A stretch of 26,093 nt of DNA from Ophiocordyceps camponoti-saundersi (nom. inval.) (taxonomy: Eukaryota; Ascomycota; Sordariomycetes; Hypocreales; Ophiocordycipitaceae): the NCBI GenBank assembly GCA_003339415.1, contig PDHQ01000409.1, positions 1 through 26,093 of the forward strand, read 5' to 3'. The stretch's first letter is position 1. Each line of letters begins with the position of its first letter. The notes below the pieces were generated by a model that was not told where the DNA came from, ran no database searches, and saw only the letters and a program-made list of their open reading frames with translations. Positions 20,613 to 26,093 of the stretch are shown in pieces. The position numbers and the translations under genes were made by a program.

Positions 20613-20756
20613 TAAATCCTATAACTACTAGGGGGGGGGGATAGGCAGGTTTAAGGCTTATAACTAGATCGTGGAGGATTAGGGGGGGGGGGGGGGGGGG
20701 AAACTAACTCTTCCTTAGGGGGGGGGCAGATAGTAATTCTCTATAGGGGGGGTTAA

Positions 20757-21130
20757 TTAAGAGTCGGTTTTCTATATAAAAATAAGATAAGAGGTAAAAG
20801 GAAAGATAGGAACTATTTAACTAGTTATTAAGATTCTTAGGATAAGAATTTAAATTAGTAATTTATAGTATAAAAGTATAAAGTTCGAAATAAAGTTATA
20901 ATTCCGTTTAGTAGAGTTTTTGCTATAAGTCCTCTCTAAGACTTAACTTACGATATACGACTTTTATAATAGCTATTAAGATAAGGTTAGAGGCTAATTA
21001 CTTACTTAATTTTTTTCTTCTCTCGAGGGAAACTAATCTATACTATATACCTAATAATAGCCCCTATCCTATCTTAATCGCCTTTCGTATCCTAATCCTT
21101 AGAAGCTCTTAAGAGAAAGAAGGGGCTAAG
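20757..21130 (+). repeat. Second repeat family, copy R1
   Basis: About 370 bases shared with R3 and partly with R2. It includes GTCGGTTTTCTATAT at the start, TAGTAGAGTTTTTGCTATAA (20906), TCTCGAGGGAAACTAATCTA (21022) and a near-palindrome at 21098-21113. It could be an LTR-like or transcription-unit repeat, but ends of the TG...CA type are not evident. No coding frame is supported. Confidence 0.7.
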
Positions 21131-21214
21131 ATACTATCTAATTAAACCTAGTATAAAACCTTAATAGCTTCCTAGCTAAGGTACGCGTATATTTTTTTCC
21201 CCGGGCGTATCCCT

Positions 21215-21985
21215 TACCGCCGCCAAACTACGCCGATATTCGGTACTAATACTAAGGTAATATAAAGGAACTATTTAATATCCGCATTAAAGGGCGGATT
21301 ACGTAAGACGTATATAATACTATTAATTATCTTTCCTATACCTTATAGCCGGTAAAGAGGCTGCTAGACGGCCCACAGTAGTCTCTGCCAAGCTCTCGCT
21401 TAATTATCTAAGCTATATTAGTTAACTAATAACTCTCGAAGTAACTTTTTATTCTAAGAAATAGCCACTTTTCATTACGAGCCTTAATTTATCTATAGCT
21501 AAAAAAGTTTATACGCTTCTTTAAGCTTAGTTACCCGCGTCTACGTCCGATAAGTATCGGCCTCCGGAGGGATATTCTTAGATATCTTCGATAATTAAAC
21601 CTAGGTATATAAGGCTTACCGCGAATAATAGTGCGGGCTTAGCGCTTATTAGGTTCCCGTCTTACTCTATTCTTTTTAAGAAGCTTAGAGATAGGCACTT
21701 AACTACTATAGCTTATTATTTGCCTTTTTTAAGCAAACTCGCCACCGACTTCTGCTAATTGCTTCTTCCCTTCTACTTCCTATTCACGTTACTCTATCTC
21801 TTAAATATAAGTAATAAACTCTCTATTATTCTTAGCAAGGAACCTCTTAAGCTATTCCTTATTCTTCGCCTAGCGTTAGCTTTTAAGTAATATCTCCTTT
21901 TTAATCGAGTCGGGCATAAAATCCCTATCCTTCGAATTATTATTATTAAAATTGCTAAAGCTTATAAAAGTTAGTCCTTATACGT
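21215..21985 (-). pseudogene. Unidentified coding relic between R repeats
   Basis: Minus strand. An ATG survives at 21917-21915 (MPDSIKKEILL). Reading through TAA/TAG gives about 75 residues very rich in Lys, Glu, Gln and Arg with coiled-coil character (for example NKEQLKRFLAKNNREF), then Ser/Pro/Arg/Lys sequence to about 21590. A second frame (about 21470-21215) contains RELLVNQYSLDNQARAW and IINSIIYVLRNPPFNADI, ending GVVWRR. A TGA lies between the parts, so they are joined by a frame change, an intron or not at all. No family recognised. The neighbouring direct repeats R1 and R2 flank it, as terminal repeats of a small element would. Confidence 0.35.
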
Positions 21986-22009
21986 CGATACCTCTAGTTA
22001 TCCTTTATA

Positions 22010-22290
22010 TATTTAGTATTAATTAAGTACTTAACCTCTTAAAACGAGTATTTAAATTATAAGCTTACTATAAAAATATAAGGATTATAGTAAAGCTATA
22101 ATTCTATTTAGTAGAGTTTTTGCTAGAAGTCCTCTATAAGACTCGACTTATAATATACGATCTTAAGAATAGCTTAGAAGACAAGCTTAAGGGCTAATTC
22201 TTACTTTATTCCTCCGTCTTTCGAGGGAAACTAAACTATATTATATACTTTATAATAACCCTTATACTATCTTAGGCGACTTTCACGGGA
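22010..22290 (+). repeat. Second repeat family, copy R2
   Basis: About 280 bases matching R1 and R3 (TAGTAGAGTTTTTGCTAGAA at 22109, TTTCGAGGGAAACTAAACTA near 22218). It is cut off at about 22284, where sequence that escaped RIP begins. Confidence 0.65.
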
Positions 22291-22309
22291 ATAAATAGAT
22301 ATACCCGCA

Positions 22310-22560
22310 TACCGTAGCTAAGGAAAAAGAAGAAGAGAAAGGGAAAAGGGTGCAGAAAAAGGGGCAGTTCTGAGTTATTCCTAGTAATTTAAAGAGCGTG
22401 GATTTTATAGGGCTAAGGAAAGAAGGGGTCCGTAGCAGGTAGCCCTACCTAGTTTTGCGGGGGGGGGGGGGGGGGACACCCTAAGCGAGCGCAGTAGATA
22501 CCTAAGGGGGCGTAACTTCCTAGGTGACTAGGGTCTTCAACTAACACAAGGGGGGGTCTC
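22310..22560. other. Island with little RIP
   Basis: CA and TG are frequent here (GGTGCAG, GGCAGTTCTGAG, GCGTGGATTT, TTCAACTAACACAAG), unlike both flanks. A G17 run lies at 22459-22475. It probably arrived after RIP or was single-copy. No gene seen. Confidence 0.6.
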
Positions 22561-22599
22561 TAGCTATAGGGGGAAAAACTAGATAGTAATTCCTTATAA

Positions 22600-22990
22600 G
22601 GAGAAAGACTAGAAGTCGGTTTCTTATATAGAGATAAGAGAAGAGGGAGAAAAAAAGGCAAGAATTATTTAATCAAATTATAAAGACTTTAAAATAAGTG
22701 TTTAAATTAGTAATTTATAATATAAAAGTGTAAGGTTTAAAGTAAAGTTATAATTCCGTTTAGTAGAGTTTTTACTATAAGTCCTCTCTAAGACTTAACT
22801 TGCGATATACGGTTTTTATAATAGCTGTGAAGACAAGGTTAGGGGCTAATTGCTTGCTTAATTCCTCCCTCTTTCGAGGGAAACTAACCTATACTATATA
22901 CCTATTAATAACCCCTACTTCGTCTTAACCACCCTTTATATCCTAATCTATATAAGCTCTTAGAAGAAGAAACGTATTAAGGGACTATTT
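22600..22990 (+). repeat. Second repeat family, copy R3
   Basis: The fullest copy after R1: GTCGGTTTCTTATATAG at 22616, TAGTAGAGTTTTTACTATAA (22761), TTTCGAGGGAAACTAACCTA near 22872. It is preceded by AGATAGTAATTCCTTATA, which also precedes R1 and resembles sequence following the small gene in units B and C. This links the two repeat families. Confidence 0.7.
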
Positions 22991-23329
22991 AACTAAACCC
23001 TGCTCGGAATCACTATATTTATCGAGGCTGCCTTCGCCGTATAATAGGTAGGAAATTAACCCCTTCTTATACGTATAAATCTAATCTTCCTAGGATCCGT
23101 AGGTCCTTTAACCCCTTTCTAGCTAAGTAATACTAATTAATTAAATTCGTTAGATTAGGCAAGCTAGTTCAAATAACCCTTTTAACGCCTATAACCCTAA
23201 CCTACCTATACGGTTTACAGGGCCCGGCAGACCTATACGGACCTAATAGCCCTGCTACCTTAAGACCATCTTCTCTGCGAGGGATATATGTCTATAAGCA
23301 GGGGTGCCCGTTGCTCCCGCTAAATAACT

Positions 23330-23400
23330 TTTATAATCCTAATCCTTAGGAGCTCCTAAGATAAAGAAAAAGATAGAAAACTATTTAATTAAATCTTACA
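23330..23400 (+). repeat. Fragment of second repeat family with 16-bp palindrome
   Basis: It matches only the right end of R1/R3 (AATCCTAATCCTTAGGAGCT...). It contains the perfect palindrome CTTAGGAGCTCCTAAG (23345-23360), of which R1 has a decayed form at 21098-21113. Confidence 0.6.
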
Positions 23401-24489
23401 TAATAGTAGTATTATATTCTAATTTTACGTTTATTTCCTCTAAGCATATCTATTACCGCTATTAACGTATCCTAACGCCTAATATATAGTAAGCAGATAA
23501 CGTGCGCGCACCGCGTAAGTATAACTAAGTCTCTTACTATTACTTAGTAACTTGGGCATAGCCCGGATAAAATACTTCGCCGCCCTAGGAAAAAAGGAAA
23601 ATCCGGACTTAGCTAGGCATAAATTAAAATAATATATAAAAAAAAATACATATGCCTTTCTCTTTTTTTTTCTTTCCTTTCCTATATGCTACCCTTCTTA
23701 ATAGTAATAATTTAATATCTCTCCGCGTTCTCGTATATTATTATCTTACTAGCCTTTTTATATTAGTATATTACTCTTATTCTTACTATACTATTATATT
23801 AGACGCGCTCGCGACGCTTATATTATTAAACCGCGCCGATAGTAAGTAAACTATATAGGATAATAGCAATAATAAGGACGCCGCCTTATTAGTTAATCTC
23901 TAGTGCTTATATACGCCCCGGCTTAATAACTTAATAAATAATAGCTTAGATTACGTTCGGGGTCGCTACGCGGCGTAGGATATGCTTCTACGGATAGTAC
24001 CTATTTACCGCCCACGCTCGCCTTCGGCCGGCTATCCGCAACCTATAGGCAATAAGTTAAGATAATACTACTCTTACCGAGTCTCCCTAATAAGAAGGTC
24101 TTTTACCGCTAGGATTATAAAGATATACCTTAACCTTAAGAAATCCTACGCTAGGTCTCTATAGTTTAAGATTAAGAGGAGGACGTAGATAAAGATAAGC
24201 CCCTCGAGCCCGCAGCACGTAACATAACCGGCAATATATCTTAATTATAGGAAACGCCTAAAAACGCGTTTTCCGGGTCTTTTAATTAATTTAGTATTTA
24301 AGAACGGGATATAGGTTATCCTAGCGCCGACCCCTTAGATCTACCGGTTAAAGAGGCGGAATTAGCCTCCTATATACTTATAACCCCTAACTCCCTAAAT
24401 CTTATAGGGAATTTAGCTATTCTATTTAGCTAAGCCTTAGCAGATAAGCTTTATTTAGACTATTTGCCGGAGCCCGCTCTTATATATAA
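23400..24489. other. Unassigned region left of the telomeric copia
   Basis: A 65-codon ATG frame at 23652-23849 is low-complexity (Phe/Leu/Tyr from TTT/CTT) and not credible alone. The same frame, read through TAA/TAG, stays protein-like to about 24500 (for example YRPRSPSAGYPQP near 24010). It may be the N-terminal part of a Gag-like protein in another frame, but I cannot assign it. No LTR ends could be placed. Confidence 0.3.
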
Positions 24490-25392
24490 AAGATTATCCC
24501 TTCGATCGAGGTCCACGAGGCTCCTCCTCCTCGTACGACTCCTAGCGCGACCCCGACTCCTAGGACGATCCTATACGAAGCGAAGGAAACTCTAGATCCC
24601 TCTATAGCTCTCGTAATTATCCTAAAAAGCCCGGCCTTCGTCCTTCCTCCTATACGACTAATTTATAATAGTCCGATTACCCCTAAGAAAGTAATTACGT
24701 TTAGTAAAGGTTAGCGAAAAGATTAGTATTACTTAGGCCGACCGTACGATATCCTACACGATAAAGCTAAGCTTTTTATATCGTACTGCCGAAGGATTAG
24801 TATTACCGAGGACTAGTACTACGCTATCTTTCTAGACGTCCTTATAGGTCCCGCGTAATCGTACTACCTCTACTATATAGGACCCGAGAAAAGGTAGGAC
24901 GAGATCTAAAAGATACTCGATTCGTACTTTAATACGGCTACGAATTACACGCAGTACTAGGTTAACTGGACCGGTACGACGTTCCCTTCCGTACGAAGGA
25001 AGTTCCCGGATAAGATAATGCTAGAAGTCCTCGAGGAACTAATCGAGAAAATATAACTCGTATAACGCGCACTTAGCGAAGGGGAAACTTAGCTATACGC
25101 CACGATAACTAGGGCCTGCTATAGCGTGCCGGAACTTAAGCTGGCATTTCTCTCTACGAAGCCCTCGTGCGAAGAGTTTTTCTCTATTCTTCGTATATCG
25201 CTTTAGATCGCTCTCGACTATAGGAAACCGACGGATTAATTCTTCGTTAATCGACGCTACCGTACGAATTCCCCACGTTCGAATTCTCCCCGGCCATAGT
25301 TTCGTACGGGCAAATTTAAGTAAGTTCGGTAGGAAGACCGACGCCCGTTACCCCGTACGAAGAAACGTTACTTTATTTACGAGAAGATAAGG
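24490..25392 (+). pseudogene. Copia-type Gag relic
   Basis: Reading through about fifteen TAA/TAG stops gives a fungal copia Gag. A Pro/Thr-rich start (about 24510-24560) is followed by a helical capsid-like domain (about 24690-25230) with YDILHDKAKLF, RRKFPDK.MLEVLEEL.EKI and RACYSVPELKLAF. A basic linker leads to a zinc-knuckle remnant starting at about 25366. There, Cys codons have become Tyr (YFIYEK where CFVCGK-like sequence is usual). Gag would package element RNA in cytoplasmic particles. The reading frame moves by one base at 25393, inside the knuckle. Whether this element is the same family as the one at 4177-7800 cannot be tested, because the two relics cover different domains. Confidence 0.75.
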
Positions 25393-25393
25393 T

Positions 25394-25954
25394 TACTAGT
25401 CGATAAACTATAAGTAGAGAGACTTCGACCGCGCGAGAAAGGTATACCCTCGTAAACGCCTATCGTACGGAATACTAAGGACAACTCTAAAATACTAGCG
25501 CCGTAATTTCTCTACTATCGGCAGAGATTAAGCCGAGGCTTTCGTACGAGAGAACCCGGATACGTAGATCGACTAGACCCCGGGCACCGTAGTAATTAAG
25601 TTCGGTAGCTCGGCCGCCACGACCTCGATTAGCAAAATCGATATTAACGGTCCCCTCGGTATCGTACGGTACTACGTTCCCGATACTCCTACGCCGTTCC
25701 TCCCTTCTCTTAGAGATATAGATCGCCTAGGAGCCTACTTTAATAGTATTCGGAACGTTATCGTACGAAAGGACGGACGTACGGTTCCCGTCGTACGTAA
25801 ATCGGGATATTCGTTCTCCTACACGTCTCCGCGCGAAGCAGCCCTCTTTTTCATAGAGGCACGGCTTCGTCACTTATACCGTCGCTTTGGGCATCCTCGT
25901 AGGGAACGGCTTCGCAATCTGCTTCGGGACACAAGGCACGACGTTGTAGGGTTT
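25394..25954 (+). pseudogene. Copia protease region and GAG-pre-integrase domain, truncated by telomere
   Basis: In the shifted frame the knuckle continues as (C)WSTNH-like sequence (TAC TAG TCG ATA AAC TAT). From 25577 there are 126 codons with no stop up to the first telomere bases. This part holds the region after the protease (PDTPTPFLPSLRDIDRLGAY, about 25680-25740) and the pre-integrase motif LRHLYRRFGHPRRERL (about 25865-25912), with the His spacing of the GAG-pre-integrase family. Integrase, RT, RNase H and the 3' LTR are absent because the chromosome ends here. The last 115 bases contain about twelve CA/TG, against about four in the preceding 250, so RIP damage fades towards the telomere. 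Confidence 0.8.
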
Positions 25955-26093
25955 TAGGGTTAGGGTTAGGGTTAGGGTTAGGGTTAGGGTTAGGGTTAGG
26001 GTTAGGGTTAGGGTTAGGGTTAGTTAGGGTTAGGGTTAGGGTTAGGGTTAGGGTTAGGGTTAGGGTTAGGGTTAGGGTTAGGGTTAGGGTTAG
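25954..26093 (+). repeat. Telomere (TTAGGG)n
   Basis: About 23 repeats of TTAGGG up to the window end. The G-rich strand reads 5' to 3' outwards, as at a right-hand chromosome end. One repeat is shortened to TTAG (26020-26023). The bases just before, GTAGGGTTT, are telomere-like and mark the junction. There is no subtelomeric helicase gene next to it. Confidence 0.97.

Larger units (their letters stand above)
19101..20700 (+). repeat. Array unit D
   Basis: It holds the TTACTTAG block (19255), AAGACGCCGAAGTTATACTAC (19491), a short ten-base repeat (19864-19895), hairpin (20005-20042), TATA (20128), the small gene and 3' motifs. It ends in G-runs at 20631-20640 and 20682-20700. The GTCTAAGT motif near 20650 is altered to GTTTAAGG. 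Confidence 0.65.
1..25830. other. RIP-mutated subtelomeric DNA
   Basis: CpA and TpG dinucleotides are almost missing on both strands, while TpA is very frequent and CpG is common. For example, 13501-13560 and 14881-14940 contain no CA or TG at all. That is the product of fungal repeat-induced point mutation (C to T, preferring CpA), not of CpG deamination, which would remove CpG. Coding frames consequently show TAA/TAG where CAA, CAG or TGG stood, and ATA where ATG stood. A few islands keep CA/TG: about 4935-5035, 12790-12960, 22310-22560, 23205-23310, and the last 115 bases before the telomere. The pattern implies a sexual filamentous ascomycete in which these sequences were once repeated. 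Confidence 0.93.

Noticed and set aside
23652..23849. 65-codon ATG frame of Phe/Leu/Tyr
   Set aside because: Composition artefact of TTT/CTT/TAT repeats; not credible as a membrane protein by itself.
1..26093. AT-rich centromere or organelle DNA
   Set aside because: The terminal TTAGGG array, the copia relics and the specific loss of CpA/TpG with CpG retained fit a RIP-mutated nuclear subtelomere.

Overview
The window is the right-hand end of a linear eukaryotic chromosome, most likely from a filamentous ascomycete (Pezizomycotina). It ends in about 140 bases of (TTAGGG)n, with the G-rich strand running towards the end. Almost everything inside the telomere carries the signature of repeat-induced point mutation (RIP): CpA and TpG are nearly absent, TpA is very common, and CpG is kept. 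Start codons have mostly become ATA, and CAA, CAG and TGG codons have become TAA or TAG. ATG-to-stop ORF calling is therefore almost useless here. Most coding sequence was recovered by reading through TAA/TAG and looking for protein-like frames. I see no intact protein-coding gene, rRNA, tRNA or CRISPR array. The species cannot be named from this window.

Layout. (1) 1-4170: unrecognised RIP-degraded sequence. It holds a 115-codon stop-free frame on the minus strand, a three-unit palindrome array, a 31-bp minisatellite and two unidentified coding-like frames. (2) 4177-7800: a 5'-truncated Ty1/copia retrotransposon on the minus strand, in genomic order 3' LTR, polypurine tract, RNase H, reverse transcriptase and the end of integrase. 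Its LTR abuts the minus-strand frame at 3385-4170. (3) 7800-11140: pyrimidine-rich DNA, then two split plus-strand gene relics with fungal-type introns. (4) 11140-20700: a head-to-tail array of units of about 1.7-2.8 kb. Each complete unit carries a TATA-type promoter followed by a small gene. Three copies encode proteins of exactly 122 codons up to a shared point, and a fourth is more diverged. (5) 20700-23600: a second repeat family (three copies and a fragment) around a minus-strand coding relic, with islands that escaped RIP. (6) 24490-25953: the Gag, protease-region and GAG-pre-integrase part of a copia element, cut off by the telomere.

The copia relics are supported by domain motifs. 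The 122-codon gene family is supported by indel-free conservation between diverged copies, but its function is unknown. Long G or C runs and a 9-base N gap show that the assembly is fragile in places. The two most notable things are the tandem family of unknown genes and the telomere seated directly inside a retrotransposon reading frame.
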